Of a DNA stretch of 64,000 bases, positions 17,200 through 27,149 are shown piece after piece. Numbering within the stretch: position 1 is the stretch's first letter; the number at the start of each line of letters is the position of its first letter. The notes under the pieces are model-generated. The model was not told where the DNA came from and did no database searches. It saw nothing but the letters and a program-made list of their open reading frames with translations. The stretch is taken from the NCBI GenBank assembly GCA_021774435.1, contig JAJFJB010000297.1, forward strand, positions 1 to 64,000, given 5' to 3'. Source of the stretch: Alphaproteobacteria bacterium (GTDB lineage Bacteria; Pseudomonadota; Alphaproteobacteria; UBA8366; GCA-2717185). Made by a program: the position numbers and the translations under genes.

Positions 17200-17910
17200 T
17201 CAGTCGAACGCGGGGCCTAACGCTTTCTCCGGATCCGGCGGGCCGACGCCCGTCGCAACGGCCATGTCGGATACGAAGGGGTTATCCTCCCGCTCCTGGC
17301 CAAAGGTCGACAAACGGCCATGCCCCGGCAGGAAAAGAACTTCATCGCCGAGTGGCCAGAGTTGTTCGGTGATCGAGCGCACCAGTTGCTCGTAATCGCC
17401 TCGCGGCAAATCGGTGCGGCCGACAGTCCGCCGGAACAGCACGTCGCCGACGATGGCAAGCTGCGAGGCGGCGTGAAAAAAGATCACATGGCCTGGCGTG
17501 TGGCCCGGGCAATGTCGAACTTCGAGCGTCTGTTCGCCAACACTCACCGTATCATTATTTTCCAACCAGCGATCCGGCACAAAAACGCGCGGCGTATCGA
17601 AGCCCGGCTTTTCTTCCGCGTCGGCCAGCTTGTCGATCCAGAACTGATCGTCGCGATGCGGTCCCTCGATTGGAATGCCCCGTTGTTCGGAAAACTCCGC
17701 CGCGGCACCAGCATGATCGCGATGCGCATGGGTAATGAGGATTTTCTCCAAGGTCACCCCGGCGCGCTCAACGGCGGTCATAATCCGGTCCAGATGCCCA
17801 CCGGGATCGATCACCGCCCCTTTCATCGTCTTGGTGCACCAGAGCACGGTCGCGTTCTGCTGGAACGGCGTGACAGGCACGACCGCAGTTTCAAGCGGTT
17901 TATCGAACAT
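17200..17910 (-). CDS. Metallo-beta-lactamase-fold hydrolase (glyoxalase II-like)
   Basis: 236-residue metallo-hydrolase. The zinc motif HxHxDH is H61-A-H63-R-D65-H66. A further histidine is in HCPGHTPGHV, the bridging aspartate in AIVGDVLF, and the last histidine in FLPGHGRLS. The pattern and length match the YcbL/glyoxalase II-like group that hydrolyses thioesters such as S-lactoylglutathione; substrate is inference. A single gene on the minus strand, 82 bases downstream of greB. Confidence 0.88.
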   Translation of the reverse strand: MFDKPLETAVVPVTPFQQNATVLWCTKTMKGAVIDPGGHLDRIMTAVERAGVTLEKILITHAHRDHAGAAAEFSEQRGIPIEGPHRDDQFWIDKLADAEEKPGFDTPRVFVPDRWLENNDTVSVGEQTLEVRHCPGHTPGHVIFFHAASQLAIVGDVLFRRTVGRTDLPRGDYEQLVRSITEQLWPLGDEVLFLPGHGRLSTFGQEREDNPFVSDMAVATGVGPPDPEKALGPAFD

Positions 17911-17992
17911 GTTGCGGATCTCTTTCCGTGGCGCCTTTCACTAGACTAAGCCAGCCGACCCCTACGGAGCAACGGAACCAGCAATTCGGTGG

Positions 17993-18544
17993 TTAGGTGG
18001 GCAGATACGAAATCTCGACGACTTCAAGCTCCACCTCACCGGTCGGCGAACGCATCGTCACGATGTCGCCCAACTCGGCCTTCAACAACGCCCGTGCGAC
18101 AGGCGACACCCAGCTGATCTCGCCATGCTCGGGACGCGATTCATCGATGCCGACAATCCGCACCGTGCGCTCGTGATCCTCTTCATCGCTATAGGTGACC
18201 GTCGCACCAAAGAAAACCTGATCCGCATTCTTCTGCAAAGAGGGATCGACAATTTCCGCGATTTCCATTCGCTTTAGCAGAAACCGAATTCTGCGGTCGA
18301 TTTCGCGCAGCCGTTTTTTGCCGTAAATATAGTCGCCATTCTCAGACCGGTCGCCATTCCCCGCGGCCCAGGACACAACATCGACGACCTTGGGGCGCTC
18401 GACCGTCCGCAATTGTTTCAGCTCGTCGCGGAGCCGCGCCATGCCTTCCGGTGTGATGTAGTTCTTCACGCCTGCCGGCAGGGCCGGGGCCTCTTCCGGC
18501 TCCAGCTCTTCGGGTTCACTCTCCTTGGTGAACGCCTTGCTCAC
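17993..18544 (-). CDS. greB: Transcription elongation factor GreB
   Basis: 183-residue Gre factor that enters the RNA polymerase secondary channel and stimulates cleavage of backtracked RNA. After an acidic, low-complexity N-terminal extension of about 25 residues comes YITPEGMARLRDELKQL, the coiled-coil with the acidic tip GDRSENGDYIYGKKRLREIDRR, and the FKBP-like C-terminal domain ending ELEVVEISYLP. The YIYGKKRLREIDRRIRFL signature is GreB-type. The greB start and the next gene on the opposite strand share an upstream region containing a perfect palindrome. Confidence 0.93.
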   Translation of the reverse strand: MSKAFTKESEPEELEPEEAPALPAGVKNYITPEGMARLRDELKQLRTVERPKVVDVVSWAAGNGDRSENGDYIYGKKRLREIDRRIRFLLKRMEIAEIVDPSLQKNADQVFFGATVTYSDEEDHERTVRIVGIDESRPEHGEISWVSPVARALLKAELGDIVTMRSPTGEVELEVVEISYLPT

Positions 18545-18587
18545 CGGTTTCTCCTCTAACTTTTAGACCGCCGAAGCTAGCGCAGCT

Positions 18588-18602
18588 TTGTTCACTGAAC
18601 AA
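18588..18602. promoter_or_regulatory. Perfect palindrome TTGTTCA-C-TGAACAA, possible operator
   Basis: Seven-base arms TTGTTCA (18588-18594) and TGAACAA (18596-18602) flank a single C, 44 bases upstream of the greB start and about 97 bases upstream of the divergent VOC gene. Size and symmetry fit a dimeric repressor site. No cognate regulator is adjacent. The palindrome is seen directly; its function is inference. Confidence 0.4.
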
Positions 18603-18698
18603 CGACAGCTTGCAGCACGGTATCCTCCTGTCGCACTATTAAGCAGCTTAACCAACATCGCCGCACATCGCCGGCCACATATCGGGAAGGTTGTTCGC

Positions 18699-19577
18699 AT
18701 GAAAAATACATACAATCGGAGCGCAGAGGATCTTGCCAATGTTGTAGGGCTCGAGCACATGAATGTGACAGTGCCCGATCAAAAAATCGCGACGCTGTTT
18801 TACATCGTCGGCATGGGATTCACGCGCGACCCGTACCTACAGACCGGCGTCGTGAATATGTGGGTGAATATCGGCCGCAGTCAGTTCCATCTTCCGATCG
18901 GAAAACCGCAAGTCATCCGTGGCCGCACCGGCATTGTCGTACCGGATTTGAAAACCCTGTCCGAAAGCTTGAAATCCGTCCGCACGGCTCTGAAAGGAAC
19001 AAAGTTCGCTTTCAAGGCAGGGCCGGGCTACATCGACGTTACCTGCCCCTGGGGGAATAAATTCCGCTGCCACAAACCCGCTGTTAAATTTGGCGCCACA
19101 CTGCTGGGCATGCCTTATGTCATGCTCGACATTCCAAGCGGCACCGCCAAGGGCATAGCGGCGTTTTATCGCGACGTCATGGAAACGGATGCCAAAGTTA
19201 AGCCATTCGAAAAAGCACCGGCAGCTCATGTGCTGGTAGGACAGGACCAAACGCTTGTCTTCCGTGAAAAGAAGGGGAAACTACCCAAATATGATGGCCA
19301 TCATTTGGCGCTCTATGTCGCCAATTTTTCGCGCCCTCATGCGAAAATGGCCGACCTCGGCCTGATTTCAGAGGAAAGCAATCAGCACCAATATCGGTTT
19401 ATGGACCTTGTCGATCCGGAGAGCGGCAAGAAACTCTATAAAATTGAGCATGAAATTCGCTCGATGACCCATCCGCTTTTTGCCCGGCCGATGATCAATC
19501 GCAACCCAGCGCAGACGAACAATGCCTTCGCGCCGGGATACGATGACCGTCCCTGGGCCGCGCCGTTCTCAGCGTAG
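18699..19577 (+). CDS. VOC-family protein
   Basis: 292-residue protein with two VOC modules. The first begins VGLEHMNVTVPDQKIATLFYIVGMGF; the second includes MLDIPSGTAKGIAAFYRDVMETDAKV and later HHLALYVANFSRPHAKMADLGL. The histidines and acidic residues that could bind metal are present, but which reaction is catalysed cannot be told. ATG 18699 is chosen because gggaagg lies 8 bases upstream, although the frame is open from 18588. It converges on ugpQ with a 3-base gap. Confidence 0.82.
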   Translation: MKNTYNRSAEDLANVVGLEHMNVTVPDQKIATLFYIVGMGFTRDPYLQTGVVNMWVNIGRSQFHLPIGKPQVIRGRTGIVVPDLKTLSESLKSVRTALKGTKFAFKAGPGYIDVTCPWGNKFRCHKPAVKFGATLLGMPYVMLDIPSGTAKGIAAFYRDVMETDAKVKPFEKAPAAHVLVGQDQTLVFREKKGKLPKYDGHHLALYVANFSRPHAKMADLGLISEESNQHQYRFMDLVDPESGKKLYKIEHEIRSMTHPLFARPMINRNPAQTNNAFAPGYDDRPWAAPFSA

Positions 19578-19580
19578 AAC

Positions 19581-20567
19581 TTAAGGTGAAACGGGGGTTG
19601 GCTTCGGCAAAGGCAACCCCCGCTGCGCCATCACAGCGCGCAGACGATCCGGGTAATCGGAAATAATGCCATCAACACCCAAATCCAGCAGGGCGCCCAT
19701 ACGGGCCGAATCATTCACCGTCCAGACCACTACTTTGAGCCCAAGCTCGTGAGCCTCGCGAAGCTGCCCGGCATCGATTTCCTTATGGTAAGGCGACCAA
19801 ACAGCGCCGCCAGCCGCCTTTACGAGACGCGGCACACTGCCCCCGTATTCGTCGACATCGAACCCCGCAGTCCAAGGCGACGGCCCTTCTTGGCCCTTCT
19901 TTATATTGTTAAGCCAGCGTTGTTGTGCGCTTAAATAAACCGTCGGAATGCCCGGCGCCAGGCGTTGAAAGGCCTGTAACGTCCGCCAATCGAAGGATTG
20001 GATTGTAACGCGTGCCGCCGCCTTTTCCTGCCGCACCACATCAAGCAATGCCTTCGCAAACGCGGCTGGCCGTCGCGTTGCTGTCGGCTCGCCCGGTTTT
20101 AATTTTGTTTCAATGTTAAAGCGTACCGTATCATTGCCAGCCCGGCGCGCCAGGTCGAAGACAGACGCAAGTGACGGGATCTGTGTCCCATCCGCAGGCC
20201 TCTGGTTCGGATAGCGGCTCGCATAACGATGGTCGGGATTAAGGCGGCCAACGTCGTAGCGGCTAAGCTCGTCAAAGGTGAGACTGGAAATCGCCGGACC
20301 GCGGTTAGAGAGCCAGGCACCCTCCCCGTCACGCGTCAACGCCGGGCTAAGCGCTGGATCATGGCTCACGACAACCACCCCATCCGCCGTAACTCCCACA
20401 TCGAGTTCCAAGGTCGTCACCCCTAGCGTTAGCGCATGCGCAAAAGCCGGCAGCGTATTTTCAGGCATCAACCCGCGTGCGCCGCGATGTCCTTGCAAAT
20501 CAATTTGGGCCCATGCAGGAAGAGCACAGAGCACGATAAAAATTGTGACGAGCGTTTGCTTAACCAA
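19581..20567 (-). CDS. ugpQ: Exported glycerophosphodiester phosphodiesterase
   Basis: Hydrolyses glycerophosphodiesters to glycerol-3-phosphate and an alcohol. The catalytic start of the GDPD barrel is [21 protein letters not shown], with the HRG and PENT motifs; later [20 protein letters not shown] carries the metal-binding ELD. The mature enzyme is preceded by a signal peptide ([15 protein letters not shown]), so it is periplasmic, unlike the cytoplasmic UgpQ of E. coli. TTG 20567 is chosen: it lies right before the signal peptide, has gggaaag upstream and overlaps the ugpC stop by 8 bases. Longer readings add an implausible N-terminus. Last gene of the ugp operon. Confidence 0.85.
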   Translation of the reverse strand: MVKQTLVTIFIVLCALPAWAQIDLQGHRGARGLMPENTLPAFAHALTLGVTTLELDVGVTADGVVVVSHDPALSPALTRDGEGAWLSNRGPAISSLTFDELSRYDVGRLNPDHRYASRYPNQRPADGTQIPSLASVFDLARRAGNDTVRFNIETKLKPGEPTATRRPAAFAKALLDVVRQEKAAARVTIQSFDWRTLQAFQRLAPGIPTVYLSAQQRWLNNIKKGQEGPSPWTAGFDVDEYGGSVPRLVKAAGGAVWSPYHKEIDAGQLREAHELGLKVVVWTVNDSARMGALLDLGVDGIISDYPDRLRAVMAQRGLPLPKPTPVSP

Positions 20568-21636
20568 GACGCTTTCCCGTTTCCTGATCGAATAGGTGTA
20601 AATGATCTGGTGACACCGATAGCGGCAGTTTCGCCCCCAATTCAAGAGACACGACTCCGCGAAGGCGAACTGTAACGGCAACGCCATTTGAACCCAAATT
20701 ACCGTGAACGATCGTATCCGCGCCCAACTGTTCGACGAGATCGACTGTTAACACAACGGATCCTTTATCCGAGATTTCGAAATGCTCTGGTCGGATACCC
20801 AGTGTTACCGGACGACCTGCCAGGTTCTGCGGCTGTCCATTGCCTAATCTAAATGCGGCCTGCTCGTTTATCGCGGCGGTTGCGCCAGTATCGCCAATCC
20901 GTGCCGGCAAAAGATTCATTGCGGGTGACCCAATAAACCCGGCAACAAAAGTACTGGCCGGTTCTTCGTAAAGCGTAATCGGTGTTCCCAACTGCTCCAC
21001 ATTGCCGCCATTGAGCACGAGGAGCCGGTGCCCCAATGTCATCGCTTCGACTTGATCATGGGTCACGTAGATGCTGGTGATGCCGAGTGATTCCTGCAGC
21101 TTCTTTATTTCTATCCGCATCTGCACGCGTAGCTTCGCGTCCAGATTGGAGAGCGGCTCGTCAAATAGAAAGACACTGGGTTCCCGTACGATGGCACGCC
21201 CCATCGCGACCCGTTGGCGTTGCCCGCCACTCAATTGCCGCGGCTTACGATGCAGCATGTCGTCATCAAGTTCGAGAATTACCGCCGCCTTCCGCACCCG
21301 CGATTCGATCTCCGTCTTGGGAATTTTACGGATCTTCAAGCCGTAGGCCATGTTGTCGAAAACCGACATATGCGGATAGAGCGCATAGTTCTGAAAAACC
21401 ATGGCGATGTCCCGTTCAGCCGGTTCCAGCGCATTGACGACACGGTTGCCGATTGCGACCTCGCCGCCGCTTATCGTCTCCAGACCGGCGATCATCCGCA
21501 ATAATGTCGATTTCCCGCAGCCGCTCGGGCCGACGATCACCAAAAACTCGCCGTCGTCGATATCGCACTCAACGCCATGAATGACCGGCGTGTCACCATA
21601 GGATTTCCGAATATCGCGAAGGCTTACCTCGGCCAT
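20560..21636 (-). CDS. ugpC: ABC transporter ATP-binding protein for glycerol-3-phosphate/glycerophosphodiesters
   Basis: 358-residue ATPase of the MalK/UgpC type. Walker A is GPSGCGKST, signature [14 protein letters not shown], Walker [14 protein letters not shown], and the switch histidine is in [10 protein letters not shown]. The C-terminal TOBE/MalK-type regulatory domain begins around [13 protein letters not shown]. It energises import by UgpA and UgpE at the inner membrane. It starts 10 bases after ugpE and its stop overlaps the ugpQ start. Assignment to Ugp rather than another sugar system rests on the complete BAEC-Q gene order. Confidence 0.93.
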   Translation of the reverse strand: MAEVSLRDIRKSYGDTPVIHGVECDIDDGEFLVIVGPSGCGKSTLLRMIAGLETISGGEVAIGNRVVNALEPAERDIAMVFQNYALYPHMSVFDNMAYGLKIRKIPKTEIESRVRKAAVILELDDDMLHRKPRQLSGGQRQRVAMGRAIVREPSVFLFDEPLSNLDAKLRVQMRIEIKKLQESLGITSIYVTHDQVEAMTLGHRLLVLNGGNVEQLGTPITLYEEPASTFVAGFIGSPAMNLLPARIGDTGATAAINEQAAFRLGNGQPQNLAGRPVTLGIRPEHFEISDKGSVVLTVDLVEQLGADTIVHGNLGSNGVAVTVRLRGVVSLELGAKLPLSVSPDHLHLFDQETGKRLG

Positions 21637-21646
21637 CTCTCCGCTC

Positions 21647-22492
21647 CTATTTCTCGGTCTCGATCAGGCCTTTAACGAACTGCCGCTGCATGACGACGAC
21701 AACGATGACGGGCGGCAGCAACGCCAGGATTGCCGTTGCCATAGTCAAATTCCATTCCGGCACCGAATCCGCCACGAACAACATTCGCTGAATGCCCATG
21801 ACGATTGTCGTCATATCGGCTTCGGTCGTAATCAACAGCGGCCACAAATATTGGTTCCAACCGAAAATGAAGAGGATGACAAAGAGGGCCGCCAAATTAG
21901 TCCGCGACAGCGGCAACAGAATATCAATGAAAAATCGTATCGGCCCCGCACCATCGACACGTGCCGCCTCTGCCAACTCTTCCGGCACCGTGAGAAAAAA
22001 CTGACGGAACAGAAACGTCGCTGTTGCGGACGCAATCAAGGGCAAAGTCAGGCCCGCATAGGAATCGAGCAGGCCTAAATCCGCGACGACTTTGTATGTT
22101 GGCAGAATCCGTACTTCGACTGGCAGCATCAGGGTCAGGAAGATGATCCAGAAAAAGAACATCCGGAACCGGAACTGAAAATAGACAATGGCAAACGCGG
22201 ATATGATTGAGATCGCAATTTTCCCAATCGTGATACCAAGCGCCATAATCAGGCTGTTCCATATCATGATGCCGACAGGCACGCCGCCGGCGTTTTCCTT
22301 TCCCGAACGCAACACTGTGCCGTAATTCTCGACGAGTTGATCGCCGAACCAGGGCTGCACCGAACTGATGACATCCTCCGTCAAATGGGTCGACGCGACA
22401 AAGGCAATGTAGAGCGGGAAAAGGACGATAATCAGGCCCGCCACCAGGATCACGTGGGTGATGATCGTCAGGTAGGGGCGGTTTTCGACCAT
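21647..22492 (-). CDS. ugpE: ABC transporter permease UgpE
   Basis: 281-residue inner-membrane permease with six predicted membrane segments, starting with the hydrophobic stretch [21 protein letters not shown]. The EAA loop that contacts the ATPase is seen in [27 protein letters not shown]. The frame is open well upstream, but that part overlaps ugpA and does not look like protein. ATG 22492 (MVENRPYLT) shares one base with the ugpA stop (TGATG arrangement), typical of coupled translation. Confidence 0.9.
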   Translation of the reverse strand: MVENRPYLTIITHVILVAGLIIVLFPLYIAFVASTHLTEDVISSVQPWFGDQLVENYGTVLRSGKENAGGVPVGIMIWNSLIMALGITIGKIAISIISAFAIVYFQFRFRMFFFWIIFLTLMLPVEVRILPTYKVVADLGLLDSYAGLTLPLIASATATFLFRQFFLTVPEELAEAARVDGAGPIRFFIDILLPLSRTNLAALFVILFIFGWNQYLWPLLITTEADMTTIVMGIQRMLFVADSVPEWNLTMATAILALLPPVIVVVVMQRQFVKGLIETEK

Positions 22493-23373
22493 CAGTATTC
22501 GACCTTCCGCTCGATATAACGAAACTGAAAAATCGTTAGCGCAATTACAATCGCCATCAGCACGACGGATTGCGCCGCCGACCCGCCCAGATCGAGGCCA
22601 ACAAAACCATCCGAATAAACTTTGTAGACCAATATTTCCGTCGCCTGGTAGGGACCGCCGCCGGTAACGGCATGAATGATCCCGAATGTATCGAAGAATG
22701 CGTAGACGATATTCACGACAAGCAGAAAAAACGTGGTCGGTGTCAGCAATGGAAAGACAATTGTCCAAAATCGCTTCGCGGGGGCCGCACCGTCTATCGC
22801 CGCCGCTTCGATCAAAGATTTTGGGATCGCCTGCAGCCCGGCAAGAAAGAACAGAAAGTTATAGGCTATCTGTTTCCAGGCCGCGGCAATAACGACGAGC
22901 AGCATCGCCTCGCCACCATTCAGTATATGGTTCCAGTCATAGCCCAACCCTTTCAGGGTCAGAGCGAGAACACCATTCGCCGGGTTGAACATGAACAGCC
23001 ACAAAACCCCGGCAACTGCCGGTGCGACCGCGTAGGGCAGCAAAAGCGCCATTTTGTAACCGGATGCACCTTTGATCACACGATCGGCCATTACCGCCAA
23101 AAGCAACGCGGTAGAAAGGCTGAGCACGGTCGTGGCGATGCTGAAAATCGCCGTTGTATGGAGCGAAGCCAGATAAGAGGGGTCGCTGAAAACTTCGGCG
23201 AAGTTGTCCAGCCAGACAAATTCAGTCGACAGCCCGAATGCGTCTTCAATCAGAACCGATTGGAATAACGCCTGGCTCGCCGGCCAGATAAAAAAGATCA
23301 GCGTGATGACAATCTGCGGCGCGACCAGAAGATAAGGCAGCCAGCTATTTCGGAACGTAACCCGTTTATGCAT
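22492..23373 (-). CDS. ugpA: ABC transporter permease UgpA
   Basis: 293-residue MalF-type permease. A first membrane segment follows the basic N-terminus ([21 protein letters not shown]), and five more follow. The EAA motif is in [28 protein letters not shown]. It pairs with UgpE to form the channel. 54 bases separate it from ugpB upstream, and it overlaps the ugpE start by one base. The protein length and hydrophobic profile are normal. Confidence 0.9.
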   Translation of the reverse strand: MHKRVTFRNSWLPYLLVAPQIVITLIFFIWPASQALFQSVLIEDAFGLSTEFVWLDNFAEVFSDPSYLASLHTTAIFSIATTVLSLSTALLLAVMADRVIKGASGYKMALLLPYAVAPAVAGVLWLFMFNPANGVLALTLKGLGYDWNHILNGGEAMLLVVIAAAWKQIAYNFLFFLAGLQAIPKSLIEAAAIDGAAPAKRFWTIVFPLLTPTTFFLLVVNIVYAFFDTFGIIHAVTGGGPYQATEILVYKVYSDGFVGLDLGGSAAQSVVLMAIVIALTIFQFRYIERKVEY

Positions 23374-23427
23374 GACAGCGTACCGCGAGTGCGGAGGGTC
23401 TACCCCAACCGCATTCGCCGGCCCGGC

Positions 23428-24741
23428 CTACTTATTCGCCCTTTCGAACTTCCGCAGCAACTTGTTGCCGCGATTGGTTGCATCGTCGAGACCCTTCTTC
23501 GCAGTCTTCTTGCCGGCCCAGATAGCTTCCAGTTCCTGATTGATGATGTCGCGAATCTGAACGAAGTTTCCGAGACGGAGCCCTTTGGAATTCGCCGTCG
23601 GCACACCGCTCATCTGCTCGATCGCAACATCGCGGCCTTCGTTCTGCTCATAGTAGCCGATCCGCTTGGTCAGTTTGTACGCATCGCTGGTGATCGGAAC
23701 ATAGCCGGTGTTCTGATGCCAGAAAGCCTGCACAAAAGTGTCCGACAGGTAACTCATGAACCTCGCGACACCGACATAATCTTCCTTATGCTGACCTTTC
23801 AGCACCCAGAGTGTCGCGCCGCCGATGATGCTGTTACGTGGGGCCCCCTTCACATCCGACCAGTAGGGTAGCTTCGCCGTGCCGAATTCGAATTTCGAGC
23901 TCTTCTTCAGTCCGCTGTAATAAGCGGATGAATTGATCAGCATCGCACACTTACCTTCGGCGAAGAGTGGATTGCCGTCGCCGCGCCGCCCGCCATAGGT
24001 AAAGACTTTATCTTTCTGCCAATCGGCGAGCTGCTTGATCGTTTTGACATGCAGCGGGCTGTTGAACGCGAATTCGGTATCGAGGCCGGCGAATCCGTTA
24101 TCCTTCGTCGCGAAGGGCACGTCGTGCCAGGCACTGAAATTTTCCAGCATCGACCAGCTTTGCCAGCCGATCGTAAAGCCGCAGGATGCCCCACCTGAGG
24201 CGATGATTTTCTTCGAGGCCTCGCCCATTTCTTCCCAGGTTGTTGGCGCCTTGTCGAGGCCCGCCTTCTTAAAGGCCTCCTTGTTCCAGAACACGACGGG
24301 CGTCGAGCTGTTAAACGGCATCGACAGCAGTTTGCCATCGGTCGACGTGTAATACCCGATGACCGAAGAGAGATACCGCGATTGATCGAAAGGCGTGCCG
24401 GCGTCCTTCATTAATTCATGAACGGGATAAATAGCCCCTTTCGCTGCCATCATGGTCGCGGTACCGACTTCAAACACCTGCATGATGTGCGGTCCCTTGC
24501 CGGACCGGAACGCGGCAATGCCGGCAGTCATCGTCTCGGTATAGTTTCCTTTGTAGACCGGTTTGACGACATAATGAGACTGACTGCGATTGAAGCCCGC
24601 GGCGATGTCATTCACGGTTTCGCCGAGCGCACCACCCATCGCGTGCCACCATTGAATTTCGGTTGCCGCCGACGCTGTGCCAACCGCGCCGCCGATCGCT
24701 ATAGCTGCCGTAGCGGCAAGCAATTTTCTGAATCGCACCAT
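23428..24741 (-). CDS. ugpB: Periplasmic glycerol-3-phosphate/glycerophosphodiester-binding protein
   Basis: 437-residue extracellular solute-binding protein family 1. It has a signal peptide (RKLLAATAAIAIGGAVGTASA) and a mature start TEIQWWHAMGGALGETVNDIAAGFN, which is characteristic of UgpB. It captures the ligand in the periplasm and delivers it to UgpAE. ATG 24741 is preferred to ATG 24747 because the aagggag sequence is at good spacing only for the second ATG. First gene of the operon; no regulator or obvious Pho box was recognised upstream. Confidence 0.92.
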   Translation of the reverse strand: MVRFRKLLAATAAIAIGGAVGTASAATEIQWWHAMGGALGETVNDIAAGFNRSQSHYVVKPVYKGNYTETMTAGIAAFRSGKGPHIMQVFEVGTATMMAAKGAIYPVHELMKDAGTPFDQSRYLSSVIGYYTSTDGKLLSMPFNSSTPVVFWNKEAFKKAGLDKAPTTWEEMGEASKKIIASGGASCGFTIGWQSWSMLENFSAWHDVPFATKDNGFAGLDTEFAFNSPLHVKTIKQLADWQKDKVFTYGGRRGDGNPLFAEGKCAMLINSSAYYSGLKKSSKFEFGTAKLPYWSDVKGAPRNSIIGGATLWVLKGQHKEDYVGVARFMSYLSDTFVQAFWHQNTGYVPITSDAYKLTKRIGYYEQNEGRDVAIEQMSGVPTANSKGLRLGNFVQIRDIINQELEAIWAGKKTAKKGLDDATNRGNKLLRKFERANK

Positions 24742-24883
24742 GCCCATTCTCCCTTATTTGCGAGCGTGCATTGTATTGCCGCTCTTGCACCAAGAATATT
24801 GAAACGAGTAGGAGAAAATGTCTAACGGAATTGCGTTACATCACGAAGACATGAGCGTTGGGTATGGAGAGGAAGGTGCAGGC

Positions 24884-26059
24884 TTAGCGTGGTAAATTGC
24901 GCCGTAACTCATCTTCATCCCAGTGCACGAAATCGGGGCCGAGCTGATTTAGCGCCGTACAGCCGATCTGAGCCATGACAAGATCGATTTCATTTCGGAG
25001 AATACCTACCGCTTTCGTCGCCCCGGGTACGCCACCGGCGACGACGCCGTATAATGTCGGCCGCCCCAGAAACACGAATTTCGCCCCCATGCAAAGCGCA
25101 ATTAATACATCGGAACCACGCCGCACACCGCCGTCGAGCATCAAGGTCATGCGGTCGCCAACCGCCGCGTTGATAGACGGCAAGACATCAAGCGGCGACG
25201 GCGCACGGTCAAGCTGACGCGCGCCATGGTTCGATACCATCAAGCCGTCGACACCGATTTCCGCCGCCCGAATCGCATCGTCGGTGCGCATCACACCCTT
25301 CAGAACCATTTTGCGTGGCCATAGTTTGCGGAAGTTTTCGATATCGGCCCAAGTCAGCGAGCCCCGGATTTGGCTAGAGACGAAATCGCCCAGCCCATTG
25401 GCGTCGACACCGGCAGGCGCATAAGGCTCCCAATTCGGCAGTTTGGCGATACCGTGCGTCATATAATCTTTGAACCAATAGGGCCGGCGCAGAGCATCGA
25501 GCTTCGACGCCAAGGACAATTTTAGAGGCCGCCCAAATCCGTTGCGGCGGTTTCGTTCTCGGTTGGAGCCCGAAGGAACGTCGACTGTCACGACGAGCGT
25601 CGACAGACCAAGATCGTCTGCACGGCGGATCATGTCTTCGGAAATCGACCGGTCCCGCGCGACATAGAGCTGGTACCAGCCATGTTCGGGCGCAATCTTG
25701 GCCAAATCTTCCATCGACGCGGTTGCCGCGCCGGACATGATAAAAGGAACATTCGCTTCGCGCGCCGCTTCCGCGAGCATGAGATCGCCACCCCAGCGGT
25801 AATTGCTGATACCGCCCGTCGGCGCGATGCCAAAGGGGCTGGAATATTGCCTACCGAATAGCGCCTGGGACTGGTCGCGCGTCGTTATATCGACCATATA
25901 GCGCGGCATGAGGGGACGACGGCGAAAAGCATCCTCATTGCGGTCTAGCCCATCTTCATCGTCGACGCCGCCTTCTATGAAATCATAGATGATCTTGGGC
26001 AGGCGCTTCTTGGCCAGCAGGCGAAGGTCGTCGAAATTGATCGCGTCGTCTACGCTCAT
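24884..26059 (-). CDS. FMN-dependent alpha-hydroxy-acid oxidase/dehydrogenase
   Basis: 391-residue TIM-barrel flavoprotein of the L-lactate dehydrogenase (LldD)/glycolate oxidase/mandelate dehydrogenase family. Typical segments: FDDLRLLAKKRLPKIIYDFIEGGVDDE at the N-terminus, FGIAPTGG for FMN binding, and SNHGARQLDRAPSPLDVLP holding the catalytic His and Arg (SNHGGRQLD in most members). LDGGVRRGSDVLIALCMGAK binds the FMN phosphate. It oxidises 2-hydroxy acids to 2-oxo acids; the exact substrate is not clear. Its ATG lies 8 bases downstream of trxB, so the two may be co-transcribed. Confidence 0.88.
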   Translation of the reverse strand: MSVDDAINFDDLRLLAKKRLPKIIYDFIEGGVDDEDGLDRNEDAFRRRPLMPRYMVDITTRDQSQALFGRQYSSPFGIAPTGGISNYRWGGDLMLAEAAREANVPFIMSGAATASMEDLAKIAPEHGWYQLYVARDRSISEDMIRRADDLGLSTLVVTVDVPSGSNRERNRRNGFGRPLKLSLASKLDALRRPYWFKDYMTHGIAKLPNWEPYAPAGVDANGLGDFVSSQIRGSLTWADIENFRKLWPRKMVLKGVMRTDDAIRAAEIGVDGLMVSNHGARQLDRAPSPLDVLPSINAAVGDRMTLMLDGGVRRGSDVLIALCMGAKFVFLGRPTLYGVVAGGVPGATKAVGILRNEIDLVMAQIGCTALNQLGPDFVHWDEDELRRNLPR

Positions 26060-26067
26060 TGGACTGG

Positions 26068-27036
26068 TTACTCCGCGGCGACGGCTTGCCCGTCTTCAAG
26101 GTCGGCAATGAATTTTTCCGCTTCAAGCGCGGCCATGCAACCCCGTCCCGCCGCCGTCACCGCTTGGCGGTAGACCTTATCCACGACATCGCCCGCCGCA
26201 AAAACGCCGGGAATTTTAGTGGCTGTGCTGTCCGGCGCCGTGATGATATAATTTTCATCGTCCATCTCCACATGCCCCTTGAAGATTTCAGTTGCCGGAT
26301 CATGCCCGATGGCAACGAATACGCCGGTTACATCGAGGTCTGTTGTCTCTCCAGTTTTAACGTTGCGCACGCGTGCGCCATTCACGCCCAGCGGATCGGA
26401 ATCGCCCATGACCTCCTCCAGCACGTGATCCCACATGACCTCGACTTTCGGATTGTTGAATAACCGGTCCTGCATGATTTTTTCTGCCCGGAAACTATCG
26501 CGCCGGTGAATGACCGTCACCTTGCTGGCATGGTTGGTTAGATACAGCGCTTCCTCGACCGCCGTATTGCCGCCGCCGACGATTGCGATTTCCTGATCGC
26601 GGAAAAAGAATCCGTCGCATGTGGCACAAGCAGATACACCGAAACCCATAAATTTCTGCTCCGACTCCAAGCCGAGCCAGCGGGCCTGCGCACCGGTGGA
26701 AATGATGACCGAATCGGCGGTGTAGGTATCGCCACTATCGCCAACGCCGACAAAGGGCCGGACACTGAAGTCGACGCTGGTGATGATGTCATGGACCATA
26801 TTGGTGCCGACATGCTCTGCCTGCTTCTGCATCTGTTCCATCAGCCAAGGGCCCTGGATCACGTCGGCAAAGCCGGGATAGTTTTCCACATCCGTGGTGA
26901 TTGTCATTTGACCGCCAGGCTGCAAACCCGCAACCAACGTTGGTTTCAGGTTCGCCCGCGCCGCATAGATCGCCGCCGTATAGCCTGCCGGGCCGGAGCC
27001 AATGATGAGGACTTTGCTGTGATGTCGTTCCGCCAT
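26068..27036 (-). CDS. trxB: Thioredoxin-disulfide reductase
   Basis: 322-residue NADPH-dependent flavoprotein that reduces thioredoxin in the cytoplasm. FAD motif IIGSGPAGYTAAIYAARA (11-28), redox pair C137-A-T-C140 followed by DGFF, NADPH motif AIVGGGNTAVEEA, and the C-terminal FAD segment GVFAAGDVVDKVYRQAVTAAG. Length is that of the bacterial low-molecular-weight form. Upstream is a 113-base gap with a strong inverted repeat. Confidence 0.94.
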   Translation of the reverse strand: MAERHHSKVLIIGSGPAGYTAAIYAARANLKPTLVAGLQPGGQMTITTDVENYPGFADVIQGPWLMEQMQKQAEHVGTNMVHDIITSVDFSVRPFVGVGDSGDTYTADSVIISTGAQARWLGLESEQKFMGFGVSACATCDGFFFRDQEIAIVGGGNTAVEEALYLTNHASKVTVIHRRDSFRAEKIMQDRLFNNPKVEVMWDHVLEEVMGDSDPLGVNGARVRNVKTGETTDLDVTGVFVAIGHDPATEIFKGHVEMDDENYIITAPDSTATKIPGVFAAGDVVDKVYRQAVTAAGRGCMAALEAEKFIADLEDGQAVAAE

Positions 27037-27104
27037 GGGACGCGCACCCTTTCGTCTTATCTGGTTTCGCTTGATGATTGCGATTGGACGTAGTCTGCCG
27101 GAAA

Positions 27105-27126
27105 GGCCAATTCAAGTAAATTGGCC
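27105..27126. terminator. Inverted repeat GGCCAATT-N6-AATTGGCC
   Basis: Perfect eight-base arms with a caagta loop lie between the stop of the lactonase-like gene (27150) and the start of trxB (27036), both on the minus strand. Read on the minus strand the hairpin is followed by TTTCC, so it may terminate the upstream transcript. Being 69 bases before trxB, it could equally be an operator for that gene. The T-run is short, so termination is uncertain. Confidence 0.45.
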
Positions 27127-27149
27127 GTTAACCGCATCGTGCGCGCGAA

